From NCBI GenBank assembly GCA_937926785.1, contig CALBBQ010000022.1, forward strand, positions 1-51,014: DNA of 51,014 bases, read 5' to 3'. The stretch's first letter is position 1; each line of letters opens with the position of its first letter. Source of the DNA: an uncultured Bacteroidales bacterium (lineage in GTDB: Bacteria > Bacteroidota > Bacteroidia > Bacteroidales > Tenuifilaceae). Below the pieces are notes generated by a model. It saw only the letters and a list, made by a program, of their open reading frames with translations, was not told where the DNA came from and made no database searches. Positions 17,158 through 25,970 of the stretch are shown here, piece by piece. Position numbers and translations under genes: made by a program.

Positions 17158-18369
17158 ATGCGAAAACGTTTAAGCACTACAATTTTCGACCTGCCTGTTC
17201 AGGAGTTAAGAAGAGGCTACAGAAGTGATGTTTACTTCTGGCGTGAGAAGTTGGTACTCGAAAATCACAGTCTGTATCCCCATGTAACCATGCAGGTTTT
17301 TCAGAAGAATGATGCCGTACTTTGTGGAATAGACGAGGCTATTGCTGTACTCAAAGTGGCAAGCGGGCGTTACTCCGATTATGGCAAGGCATATAAGCTA
17401 TTTGACCGGCTAATTGAGCTAAAGCGCAAGGCGCGTGAGCAATTCCTGACCGATAAAAAGCAATATCTGAAGATTGAGGAAGAGCGAATAGCTGTTTCGC
17501 AGGAGCTGGATACCCTTTGGATTGATGGTTTTAATGAGCTTCAGATAGATGCACTTTGGGATGGCGATACCATTGCACCTTATGAATCGGTCATGCATAT
17601 CCGGGGCGAGGCTTCGCTCTTTGCCCACCTGGAAACCATTTACCTTGGCATTTTGGCACGTCGAACCAAAATTGCAACCAATGTTCGCCGTGTTGTTAAT
17701 GCTGCCAATGGCAAAACAGTGCTCTACTTTCCTGCCAGGTTCGACCATTGGGCTGTTCAAGGTGGCGATGGCTATGCTGCGCATATTGGCGGTGCCGCCG
17801 GGGTATCGACCGATGCGCAAGGCGAATGGTGGGGTGCAGGAGCATCGGGTACCATACCCCATGCACTGATTGCTGCGGTTGGGGGCGATACGGTTAGAGC
17901 CGTACAGTTCTTTCATGAGACTTATCCTAACGCCACGTTGATTGCGCTTGTAGATTTCGACAACGATTGCGTTGGAACATCGCTTAAATGTGCAAGAGCC
18001 ATGGGCGATAAGCTATGGGGAGTTAGGCTCGACACCTCCGAAAACCTTGTAGATAAAAGTGTTTTTGCCGAAATGGGCGTTTTCAAACCAACGGGTGTCA
18101 ACCCAAAACTGGTTGAACTTGTCCGAAAAGCTTTGGATAAAGAAGGCTTTAACCATGTCAAGATAGTGGTTTCCGGTGGATTCAATCCTGAAAGGATAAA
18201 GCAATTCGAAGCGATGGGTGTCCCAGTCGATGCGTATGGGGTGGGAAGTTACCTTATGCAGGGCAGCTACGATTTCACTGCAGATATTGTGGAGGTAGAT
18301 GGTAAGCATATTGCTAAGGTGGGTCGGAAGTTTATCCCAAATCATCGTATGGAAAGATATCAGGAATAA
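17158..18369 (+). CDS. Nicotinate phosphoribosyltransferase
   Basis: A 403-residue cytosolic enzyme that couples nicotinate and PRPP to nicotinate mononucleotide. Visible family features: the N-terminal YRSDVYFWREK region, the ILARRTKIATNVRRV segment, the FPARFDHWAVQGGDGYAAHIGGA block (in part), the DFDNDCVGTSLKCA block and the phosphate-binding end VVSGGFNPERIKQFE...GVGSYL. It resembles the archaeal/Thermoplasma-type enzyme rather than E. coli PncB. A nicotinamidase gene starts 16 bases after its stop; together they turn nicotinamide into NaMN for NAD salvage. The leader is very short (terminator ends 13 bases upstream). Confidence 0.9.
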   Translation: MRKRLSTTIFDLPVQELRRGYRSDVYFWREKLVLENHSLYPHVTMQVFQKNDAVLCGIDEAIAVLKVASGRYSDYGKAYKLFDRLIELKRKAREQFLTDKKQYLKIEEERIAVSQELDTLWIDGFNELQIDALWDGDTIAPYESVMHIRGEASLFAHLETIYLGILARRTKIATNVRRVVNAANGKTVLYFPARFDHWAVQGGDGYAAHIGGAAGVSTDAQGEWWGAGASGTIPHALIAAVGGDTVRAVQFFHETYPNATLIALVDFDNDCVGTSLKCARAMGDKLWGVRLDTSENLVDKSVFAEMGVFKPTGVNPKLVELVRKALDKEGFNHVKIVVSGGFNPERIKQFEAMGVPVDAYGVGSYLMQGSYDFTADIVEVDGKHIAKVGRKFIPNHRMERYQE

Positions 18370-18385
18370 TTTAAAAGAACTTCTC

Positions 18386-18934
18386 ATGAGAGCGCTAATT
18401 GTAGTGGATGTCCAGAACGACTTTTGCCCGGGCGGGGCATTGGCGGTGAATCAGGGGGATAGGGTGGTGGAGCCAATAAACTCGCTCATTCGTAAGTTCG
18501 AGGCCGATGGCTTACCGGTAGTTTTTACAAGGGATTGGCACCCTGTTAATCACGTGTCGTTCAAACAAAACGGGGGAATTTGGCCCACACATTGTGTTGC
18601 CCGAACATCGGGTGCTGATTTTCATCCTGAACTTTACTTCCCTTCATTTGCATTTCTTGTTTCCAAAGCTACTGATCCTGACCTGGAGGCTTATTCAGGT
18701 TTTCAGGGTACTGGTTTAGCATCGTGGTTAAAACAACTTGAGGTAGATGAAGTTTTAGTTACCGGCTTAGCCACCGATTATTGTGTTAAAAATACCGTTA
18801 TGGATGCGCTAAAACTCGGTTTTAAGGCTCTAGTAGCTTTAAATGCCATTCGTGCGGTTGATGTTAATCCCGGTGATGGAGAAAAGGCAATTCAGGAAAT
18901 GCTTCAAAACGGTGCAGAGCTTTACAGCTTGTAA
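18386..18934 (+). CDS. pncA: Nicotinamidase
   Basis: A 182-residue isochorismatase-fold amidase that hydrolyses nicotinamide to nicotinate. The catalytic triad is visible: Asp8 (VVDVQNDF), Lys94 (VSKATDPD) and Cys133 (ATDYCVKNT). The metal-binding set is suggested by Asp50, His52 and His56 (RDWHPVNH). The cis-peptide region before the Cys (TGLATDYC) is typical. Length is close to the usual PncA. ATG 18386 is chosen, 16 bases after the phosphoribosyltransferase stop, so the two form a salvage operon. Confidence 0.93.
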   Translation: MRALIVVDVQNDFCPGGALAVNQGDRVVEPINSLIRKFEADGLPVVFTRDWHPVNHVSFKQNGGIWPTHCVARTSGADFHPELYFPSFAFLVSKATDPDLEAYSGFQGTGLASWLKQLEVDEVLVTGLATDYCVKNTVMDALKLGFKALVALNAIRAVDVNPGDGEKAIQEMLQNGAELYSL

Positions 18935-18956
18935 TCTTTAACTTGATACTGAAAAG

Positions 18957-18983
18957 AAAAAGGGGTGTTTCCACCCCTTTTTT
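18957..18983. terminator. Bidirectional intrinsic terminator
   Basis: An AGGGGTG/CACCCCT stem with a 4-base loop is flanked by A5 on the left and T6 on the right, so it works for pncA on the plus strand and for the C10 peptidase gene on the minus strand. It ends 5 bases before the latter's stop codon. Confidence 0.9.
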
Positions 18984-18987
18984 AGTT

Positions 18988-21639
18988 CTACCTGGTTACG
19001 GTTAACTTTCTTGTAGTTATAGCACCCTGTTCATCGTGAATCCGAATCAGGTAAACGCCGGTTGGAATGTTCGATACATCAATCTTTCCTTCGGTTGTAA
19101 TCGACCCCGATGTCCAAACTAAACCGCCTGCGATGTTGTAAACATCAATCTTACCTTTTGTGAAACCAGAAATGTTAACAAAAATTGCTGAGTTTGTTGG
19201 GTTGGGGTAGAGCGTCATCTTCGAATCGTTTTCTTTGGTTTCAACCCCTACGGGCCAGGTTATGCTAATGGCCTTCTCTTTTACGTAAACATGAATGTCG
19301 TCACCTTTTTGCACGGTTAGGGTAACGGTTTTATCGCCGAATGTGGTATATTTCACAGTAAATGGCCCTTTACCGGTTTTTGAAGCTGGCTCAGCGCCTT
19401 CGCCAAAGTTCCATTCCCACGACTCGGGTGAACCGTAGGTCATATCTGTGAATACTATGGTGCTGTCGTTACGATATGCAGTATTTTTACTTACTGTAAA
19501 GTTGCCTGACAGAACTGCTGCGCCTTTACGCCACATACCACCATAGGTTGATCTGGTATTAAACCCACCAGCCCAAACCGTACCGTTTGGCGAAGCGCCC
19601 ATGTTAGTGAATTGGAAGTTCTTGTATAATGGGGCATAATCGGTAAAGGTATTACCCCCATCAACACTGAAAGAAACACCCATTTTATTAGCCGAGTAGT
19701 TTGAACCTGATGAAATTAGGGTGTCCGTTCCAGGAATCCAGCAGAAATCAGCAGTGTAAACACTTCCAGTTGGGGTGAATTCATTCCAGGTTTCTCCCCC
19801 ATTAGTAGTTCTATAAAATTTATCTAAATCGTTTTCTTTACCATAAATAATTCCCTCGTTTCCATTTTTGAAGGCTATTTTAAAAGCCGTTGCAGTAAAT
19901 GGTGTTTGATAGGCTTGCCAGCTTAAACCCTTGTTAACTGATTTGAAAATTCTCCCTTTGTTAGTGGCGAACCAAACTATATCACCAACCACATCGTAGT
20001 AACCAATTACTCCGTACTCTCCATCAAGGGGTGATGGAATATTAGCTTGTGGGACTCTTGTCCAGTTTGTGCCACCATTAGTAGTCGTGTAAATCTCAAA
20101 ATAACCGCCGTTGGGGTCGCCCATGCAGAAACCATTATTCACATCCCAGAAATGAACAACATTGGGGAATCCGTTGGGTTTGGTAAAGGTTGCCGTGGTT
20201 TGCTGAGTCCAGGTTTTTCCCCCGTCCGATGTTCGGGCAATCATGCCCCCTCCATTTGTGCCATCATATAGTGGCACCCAGGCATTTTTATCGTCAACAG
20301 CCGAGATCATGGCAGCTGCAAGTCCGGTTGAGTTTGCCGGGTTAATTGCCCCGGCTTTCCAGGTTGCGCCACCATCGGTGGTCATGGTGTATTCCTTAAC
20401 TTTGGAGTTTGTGCCAGAACCATCGTAGGCTACAGCCCAGGCTACCCTGTTGCTTACAGCCGATATGAATTGAATGCCACGCGATGAGGTACTAAAGCCA
20501 CTTGCCTGACGCACCCAAAGGTTCTTAAATTCTGCTTGGTTTGGCATAATTCCGGTAATCATATCGTTGCTTTCGCTAAAATCGTAGTTATTACTTGGCT
20601 TCATCGCCGATGCAGCATAGTAGCCATTTGCAAGACCACCCCAACCCCAATTAATGTGCAACTCGTTATTGTCGTTGTACCCATCACAAACCCAGGCATG
20701 TCCGCCACTAGCTGAGCTACTTCCGGAATAGTAAACAGGACGGCCGGCATCTATTTCGGTTCTAACCTTGTTAATCCAGTCGGTTTGGTTATTTGGGTCA
20801 AACGTATAGATTTGAATGGTTGTTGGATCGTAGTTAAAGTAGTTGGTTAGGGCGTAAAGCACATCCCTACTAAATGCACCCGATCCATCGGTAGCATAGT
20901 TCATATTAACCGAAACGCCTGCATGGTAACATAGGGTGGCAACAGCCAGCTTCTCATTATATGAACTTTCCGTCGTAAGCTCATTGGGCATATTTGACCA
21001 TTCATATGTGGTGGCTTCAAAGTTGGCATACTGGGTACCATAGGTTGAATGGACATACTTATACCAACCCTTGCCTTGCTGTGGCCACTGATGGTAACGC
21101 ATGATTTGTGACATGGCTGTTGCCACACATCCGGTTGGCGTACCCGTTGGGCAAAGCATGTTATAGTAAGGCGACTGGTTCCAAGTGGTGGTAAGTAATG
21201 GTCCCCCGCCTTTGATTCCTTTTGATATTTTGCCCTCCAGGATATCCTGCCATTCCTGTTTTGTTGCCTTGTCGCCTGGTTTGTTTTTTGCTGCATAGCT
21301 AACCTGGCTGGCATACCAGTTAAGACGAGCTAGCACTACCGCGTTATCAATCTGTTTGGGCATTGGGTTGTTGAGCGACCAACCAATGATGGGTTTAGCC
21401 TCATCATCGGCCGAAACGATAACAAATCCGTTTTTACCAATAGTAAAAATGTATAGGGCATCCTTGCCTTCAAACTTATGAGTGTTTATCAACTTAACAT
21501 CAAAGGTATCGATGGATGCCCCTTTTTTGGCCGAAAGGTAACTAATAGCCACTTTTTTGGCCAGTTTTACATCTACAGGATTTGAGATTGCCTTAAATCC
21601 TATAAGCGTAAGCAGTGATAACAAGTAGATTTTTTTCAT
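18988..21639 (-). CDS. Secreted C10 (streptopain-like) peptidase with propeller, PKD and type IX sorting domain
   Basis: An 883-residue protein. Signal peptide about 1-19. A Spi/propeptide-like region follows (about 20-130, ending in WQDILEGKISKGIKGGGPLL), then a C10 cysteine peptidase with Cys171 (PTGCVATAMSQIMRYHQWP) and His314 (SGGHAWVCDGY). Residues about 375-690 hold repeated TTDGG/TSDGGKTW-type motifs of a BNR/Ycf48-like propeller. A PKD domain (about 710-790, VFTDMTYGSPESWEWNFGEG) and a C-terminal T9SS type A sorting domain (YPNPTN... to GVYLIRIHDEQG...KLTVTR) follow. It should be exported by Sec, then by the type IX system to the surface. Substrates are unknown. Confidence 0.9.
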   Translation of the reverse strand: MKKIYLLSLLTLIGFKAISNPVDVKLAKKVAISYLSAKKGASIDTFDVKLINTHKFEGKDALYIFTIGKNGFVIVSADDEAKPIIGWSLNNPMPKQIDNAVVLARLNWYASQVSYAAKNKPGDKATKQEWQDILEGKISKGIKGGGPLLTTTWNQSPYYNMLCPTGTPTGCVATAMSQIMRYHQWPQQGKGWYKYVHSTYGTQYANFEATTYEWSNMPNELTTESSYNEKLAVATLCYHAGVSVNMNYATDGSGAFSRDVLYALTNYFNYDPTTIQIYTFDPNNQTDWINKVRTEIDAGRPVYYSGSSSASGGHAWVCDGYNDNNELHINWGWGGLANGYYAASAMKPSNNYDFSESNDMITGIMPNQAEFKNLWVRQASGFSTSSRGIQFISAVSNRVAWAVAYDGSGTNSKVKEYTMTTDGGATWKAGAINPANSTGLAAAMISAVDDKNAWVPLYDGTNGGGMIARTSDGGKTWTQQTTATFTKPNGFPNVVHFWDVNNGFCMGDPNGGYFEIYTTTNGGTNWTRVPQANIPSPLDGEYGVIGYYDVVGDIVWFATNKGRIFKSVNKGLSWQAYQTPFTATAFKIAFKNGNEGIIYGKENDLDKFYRTTNGGETWNEFTPTGSVYTADFCWIPGTDTLISSGSNYSANKMGVSFSVDGGNTFTDYAPLYKNFQFTNMGASPNGTVWAGGFNTRSTYGGMWRKGAAVLSGNFTVSKNTAYRNDSTIVFTDMTYGSPESWEWNFGEGAEPASKTGKGPFTVKYTTFGDKTVTLTVQKGDDIHVYVKEKAISITWPVGVETKENDSKMTLYPNPTNSAIFVNISGFTKGKIDVYNIAGGLVWTSGSITTEGKIDVSNIPTGVYLIRIHDEQGAITTRKLTVTR

Positions 21640-21660
21640 TGGTTTTTGGTTTTTAGGTTA

Positions 21661-23400
21661 CTATTTGTTGTAGTTTGGTTCTTTAAACTTATCACCGGTT
21701 TGGTTAATAATTGTTTTTAACCATTCCTCCCTATAACCGGGTTGTGATGGACTAACCGGGTACCCCCAGGGGTTGCGAATGAACTGTCCATTTTCCTCTT
21801 TCTTAACATTTCCATCGATATACTTTACCAGTAGGAAGTTGCTTAAATCATTCCAGGTTTTAACAGTGCTATTGGCTGTATTCACAGAATAATCGGTTAA
21901 AAATTCTACCGCTACTTTGGGGTTCGTTTCCCAAAGTTTTAGAGCAGCAGCATCTACGGCTGGGGTATACTGTTCAAACTTATTCTCAAGTGCACTCTGA
22001 ACTTTTTTAATATCTTTCATAACCAGGTCGTAACGCAAATAGGCAAGGTGGGCAACCCTGTTGAATATCCAGAATGCGGAGGTGGGTGAGTATGTGAGCA
22101 TATCGCCGTTACCTTCGGCGTATGCTTCAGGCACTCTACTTATTGCACAGTAAATGGGTACGTAAACGGTCGAGGCCGCATCATCAACTCCAAACCAGAA
22201 TATACCGCCAATCGGATTCGGCAACCAGCTCCGCATTTGGGCAATAAACGAGAAGCCGGTTTGTTGGGTTGCAGTAACTCGTTCGTGGAAGTAGGTTACA
22301 CCGTCTACTTGCCAGGTAAGAGGCCTCCAGCGGTAGGGTAGTCCATGGGGACCGGCACCCACATCCTTACTCATGTCAAGCTCGGTTCCTTCAAGGTGAT
22401 CGCGCTTGAAGTTCATTAAATCGCGTGCCGATAGCTTTCTATTGGGTTTAATGTAAAGAGGCATCCTGTTTTTCAGGTTTTCTCCTTTGGCATAATCCCA
22501 GTACTTGTCCATTCCATCCGCAGCATGGTTAAAGAAAGCCCAAACCCTTGCGTCGCAGAAACGAGCCCCATCAAATGTGATGGGGTTGTACACATCGCTA
22601 AAGCTGAAATCGCTATCAGGGCCATTGTAGTATCCATGCTTACGGGCATAATCGATTACATCATAGGCATAAACTACTTCTACTTCAGGATTATTGATAA
22701 GATGAATATTCCTGCTGCTGATAGAACTTTTAAGGTTTTCAAGCGGAAATTGCTGAATCCGGGCCTGATTGGCATGGGCAGAAATGTAGCCGTCCGGAAT
22801 TCTTATGGCAACCCAAACCGCACCTTTATCTATATTTAGGTTCCTCCTTGTTCTTTTATCGTACTTTAGGTTGATTTTTTTAGCTATCATTTCAAGAATC
22901 CATACTTCATTCGGATCGCCTATTGAGAACGACTCGCCACTACTGGCATACCCATACTGCTCAACCAGCTCTACCATTACCTTAATGGCTTCGCGGGCAG
23001 TTTTTGCCCTTTGCAGGGCAAGAAACATAAGACTACCGTAATCAATGATGGCGGTGGAATCCATAAGCTCTTCAATTCCACCAAATGTGGTTTCGCCTAT
23101 GGCAACCTGAAACTCGTTCATAAACCCAATTACCTGGTAGGTTTCTGCAGGCTGAGGAATTTTTCCGAGGGGTTTATTCGTTCCGCGGTCATATAAGGTA
23201 ATCATGCTGCCTGCCGGCCAAGTCCCTCGAGGTCTGAAGTATAGCTCTCCATATCGGATATGCGAATCGGCGGCATAGCTAACCATGGTTGAACCATCTA
23301 TGCTGGCACTCTTGGTTACCAGGTAGTTGGTGCAGGCCTTAGTATCATACCATAATGTTATGTTTAGGCTTATTATGCTTAGTAGGAGTAATTTTTTCAT
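21661..23400 (-). CDS. C69 family dipeptidase (PepD-like)
   Basis: About 579 residues. A signal-like hydrophobic N-terminus (about 1-21) is followed by Ala-Cys-Thr-Asn: the Cys (ACTNYLVTKSASIDGSTMVS) is the expected Ntn nucleophile of peptidase family C69, exposed after processing. Further family blocks are GFMNEFQVAIGETTFGG and SFSIGDPNEVWILEM. Dipeptidase activity in the periplasm is the usual role. It lies 21 bases upstream of the C10 peptidase gene on the same strand, suggesting a joint proteolysis unit. ATG 23400 is used; an in-frame TTG two codons upstream is less likely. Confidence 0.9.
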   Translation of the reverse strand: MKKLLLLSIISLNITLWYDTKACTNYLVTKSASIDGSTMVSYAADSHIRYGELYFRPRGTWPAGSMITLYDRGTNKPLGKIPQPAETYQVIGFMNEFQVAIGETTFGGIEELMDSTAIIDYGSLMFLALQRAKTAREAIKVMVELVEQYGYASSGESFSIGDPNEVWILEMIAKKINLKYDKRTRRNLNIDKGAVWVAIRIPDGYISAHANQARIQQFPLENLKSSISSRNIHLINNPEVEVVYAYDVIDYARKHGYYNGPDSDFSFSDVYNPITFDGARFCDARVWAFFNHAADGMDKYWDYAKGENLKNRMPLYIKPNRKLSARDLMNFKRDHLEGTELDMSKDVGAGPHGLPYRWRPLTWQVDGVTYFHERVTATQQTGFSFIAQMRSWLPNPIGGIFWFGVDDAASTVYVPIYCAISRVPEAYAEGNGDMLTYSPTSAFWIFNRVAHLAYLRYDLVMKDIKKVQSALENKFEQYTPAVDAAALKLWETNPKVAVEFLTDYSVNTANSTVKTWNDLSNFLLVKYIDGNVKKEENGQFIRNPWGYPVSPSQPGYREEWLKTIINQTGDKFKEPNYNK

Positions 23401-23618
23401 ATCCAATCCTTAATACCGTTTACAAGCAAATGTAGAAAAATTTTTAAACTCATTTTTCCCTTTTTAATTGTTCACTAAAATGAATATTGAACGGCGTTTT
23501 TTTTTTGACTAATAGCATCTTTATGATGACAGAAAATAGTTTAAATTTTGCTTTGGCATGCCATTTGCTTTAACTTGCATGAAAGTTAATATTATTTACT
23601 AACTCAAAAATTAAGCGT

Positions 23619-24698
23619 ATGAAAATGAAAAAAATCTCCCTGTTCACCTTGCTCTTAGCAGGTATGTTTGCCTTTGTATCGTGCGAGAAGGACGACACAA
23701 AGAATTTAAGCAAGGATGAAGCCCAACAGCAAATAGCAAATGTTGAGCAGGATTTAGTAGCAAAGAGTAATGAAATTGTTGCAACTGATGGCTACAAGAT
23801 TCAGGATTATTTCTACAACTTACCCTCACCTTTTGTAAGCAAGTCAAACCCTGTAAAAGCACAGGGAAGTTCGATGGCACAAAGAGTAATGGAACTAGCC
23901 AGCCGGAACCTAATGTTAGAGAATCCTGAAATTGATTTTCATATTGAATACTTTATCATTGACTATTTTAACGATGTAAAGGGTACATGGAGCTGGACTC
24001 CAAATGGCTGGTCACACGAGACTACCCCCACCGATAAGGTTGTTGTTAAGTTCCCTTACCCCCAAACTAATGCAACCAATAATGTAACTATAACCTATTA
24101 CGATTTCACCACCACCCTTTTTTATGGGGAATCGGTACCAACCGGAATAAAGGTTAAGATTGAGTATAATGGTACCCAGGTCTTTACCATGGCTTACTCG
24201 GCTACCATTACTAACATGATGAAATATTCGACCAAGGTTGATGTTACCTTTGGCCCGTTTAGCATTTCTGCCCAAGAGTCTATGGATGCTTCAGTAAATA
24301 ACAAGGTGCTTATGGGCAAGAGTTTTGTTTTCAAGAAGGATGGTAAAACTTTTTACAGCGAAAATGCCGATGTTTCCGTAACACTTTTAGAAAATAATAC
24401 ATCCGACATTCTACTGAACGCTAAGCAGGTAATTGGTAATCTTGAGTTCCGTATAAAGTTAGATGCCAATACCAGTGCATTTGAAACAGGTAATCTGAAT
24501 GATATTATCTCACTTTCTCTCTATACCACCAGCGGCGATAAGGTTGGCGATTTTGTTTGGGTTCAGGAAAATGGTGAGTGGGAATTATACTTCAAATTCA
24601 ACAATGGCGAGCAGGTGAAAGCTGTAACGCTCATGCCTTATATTTCCGAACGATTAGCATCATTCATGGACGATCTATTCGGCTCGATTTTTGCTTAG
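23619..24698 (+). CDS. Lipoprotein of unknown function
   Basis: A 359-residue protein with a signal peptide and lipobox (MFAFVSCEKDD), so it is lipid-anchored; the acidic residues after the Cys resemble surface-export signals of Bacteroidota lipoproteins, though not a clear match. A helical stretch (about 28-50) is followed by beta-rich sequence with Thr-rich strands (NNVTITYYDFTTTLFYG). I recognise no domain family. It is monocistronic, with a strong terminator after it, and divergent from the C69 peptidase gene. Confidence 0.75.
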   Translation: MKMKKISLFTLLLAGMFAFVSCEKDDTKNLSKDEAQQQIANVEQDLVAKSNEIVATDGYKIQDYFYNLPSPFVSKSNPVKAQGSSMAQRVMELASRNLMLENPEIDFHIEYFIIDYFNDVKGTWSWTPNGWSHETTPTDKVVVKFPYPQTNATNNVTITYYDFTTTLFYGESVPTGIKVKIEYNGTQVFTMAYSATITNMMKYSTKVDVTFGPFSISAQESMDASVNNKVLMGKSFVFKKDGKTFYSENADVSVTLLENNTSDILLNAKQVIGNLEFRIKLDANTSAFETGNLNDIISLSLYTTSGDKVGDFVWVQENGEWELYFKFNNGEQVKAVTLMPYISERLASFMDDLFGSIFA

Positions 24699-24729
24699 AA
24701 CCGTAGTTTGCTCATTTCAATTACCATCA

Positions 24730-24758
24730 AAAGGCTGCCCACGGGGCAGCCTTTTTCT
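24730..24758 (+). terminator. Intrinsic terminator after the unknown lipoprotein gene
   Basis: AAAGGCTGCCC/GGGCAGCCTTT form a perfect 11-bp stem with a 3-base loop, followed by T5, about 30 bases after the stop codon. Confidence 0.92.
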
Positions 24759-24769
24759 TCTCTTAAAAC

Positions 24770-24800
24770 TTGACTTTTGCCCGCCAATGTCCTAAATTTA
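24770..24800 (+). promoter_or_regulatory. Candidate promoter of the DUF2007-Usp gene
   Basis: TTGA (24770-24773), a 19-base spacer and TAAATTTA (24793-24800) fit the spacing of Bacteroidota promoters (-33 TTG, -7 TAnnTTTG, last base differs). The -7 box ends 11 bases before the ATG, so the 5' leader would be very short. Confidence 0.4.
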
Positions 24801-24811
24801 GTAAAAAAATA

Positions 24812-25921
24812 ATGGATATGGACGATAAGCTCATAGTTATAGCAACTGAGAGCAATTCCAAAGCACTTGTGCTAAAAACCTATCTGGAGGCCAATGGCGT
24901 GGAATGCTACCTTCGGAATGTTAATGTGCTACAGGGAGCAATAGCCGAAGGGGTTAAGGTGCAAATCCGTGAATCCGATGCCGGAAAGGCTTTGCAGCTG
25001 CTAACCGCTTTAAGGCATGCCGAAGATGTTAAAAGGTTTGATCAGCAATTAAGAAAAATCCTGGTACCGGTCGATTTTTCAGAACCTTCCCAAAATGCTG
25101 CACGCTATGCGGTTATGCTTGCCACCAAGTACAACGCCCAGCTTAAATTGCTCCATGTATTCAATTCCCCCGTGGTTGATATGATCCCTTTTACCGATGT
25201 GGCCAGCATTCAGATTGATTTCGACATGAACTACCAAATGCTCTACAATTCCGCTAAAGAGCGTTTATTAAAGTTTTATGGTAATCTTAGGGAGTTCGCC
25301 AATCAAATGGGTTTTGGAGATGTACAAATAGGCTATACCCTACGCGAGGGGTATGCCGCATACGGCATAATTGAGGTCAGCAAACGCTATAAGCCCGGCA
25401 TTATAGTAATGGGAACCAAAGGAGAGGGGTATAGAAGCACCGAACTGGTTGGAAGTGTAGCTACCGAGGTTTCCAATGGAACCCACATCCCGCTTCTTGT
25501 AATACCAGAAAAGGCTGTTCTTAAAGGGGTTGATGAAGTGAAAAGAGTGCTCTACATAACCAATTTCGATGAAAGCGATAACCTATCAATCCGAAAGCTG
25601 CTGAAAATTGTTTCGCCATTCCAGGTTGAACTGCACTGCATTCATATAACCGATAAACCTGATTCACCTGGCATTAAGGCCTTAATGAACTCAACCAAAG
25701 AATACCTTAGCACGGTAACATCTGGAATATCAATTATTTGTGATATAATTACCGGTAAAGAAACTGACAAGAGCGTTATAGAGTATATAGCAGTGAAACA
25801 GATCAATCTGGTTGCCTTAACTTCAGTTAAAAGAAATCTGCTATATAAGATATTAAACCCTTCACTGGCAAAGCGAATGATTTATCAATCGGATGTTCCG
25901 GTTTTACTTTTTCATGCTTAA
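24812..25921 (+). CDS. DUF2007 and tandem universal stress protein fusion
   Basis: About 369 residues. The first ~68 form a DUF2007-like ferredoxin-fold domain (LIVIATESNSKALVLKTYLE... then GVKVQIRESDAGKALQLL). Two UspA domains follow. The first (about 77-225) begins RKILVPVDFSEPSQNAARYA and has the ATP-binding-type end IVMGTKGEGYRSTELVGSVATEV (in part). The second (about 238-369) is degenerate: its start VKRVLYITNFDESDNLS lacks the usual Asp/Ser set and it has no clear Gly-rich loop. ATG 24812 (MDMDDKL) is preferred to an earlier in-frame start that lies inside the promoter region. The role is inferred to be stress/nucleotide sensing. Confidence 0.85.
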   Translation: MDMDDKLIVIATESNSKALVLKTYLEANGVECYLRNVNVLQGAIAEGVKVQIRESDAGKALQLLTALRHAEDVKRFDQQLRKILVPVDFSEPSQNAARYAVMLATKYNAQLKLLHVFNSPVVDMIPFTDVASIQIDFDMNYQMLYNSAKERLLKFYGNLREFANQMGFGDVQIGYTLREGYAAYGIIEVSKRYKPGIIVMGTKGEGYRSTELVGSVATEVSNGTHIPLLVIPEKAVLKGVDEVKRVLYITNFDESDNLSIRKLLKIVSPFQVELHCIHITDKPDSPGIKALMNSTKEYLSTVTSGISIICDIITGKETDKSVIEYIAVKQINLVALTSVKRNLLYKILNPSLAKRMIYQSDVPVLLFHA

Positions 25922-25924
25922 AAA

Positions 25925-25950
25925 AATGGCCACTCATCAAAGCGGCCATT
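25925..25950 (-). terminator. Intrinsic terminator for the yebC-like gene
   Basis: An AATGGCC/GGCCATT stem with a 12-base loop. Read on the minus strand it is followed by a run of seven T, 20 bases after the stop codon. It lies directly after the plus-strand Usp gene and may also help to end that transcript. Confidence 0.8.
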
Positions 25951-25970
25951 CCCGTTCTTGAACGAAAATC

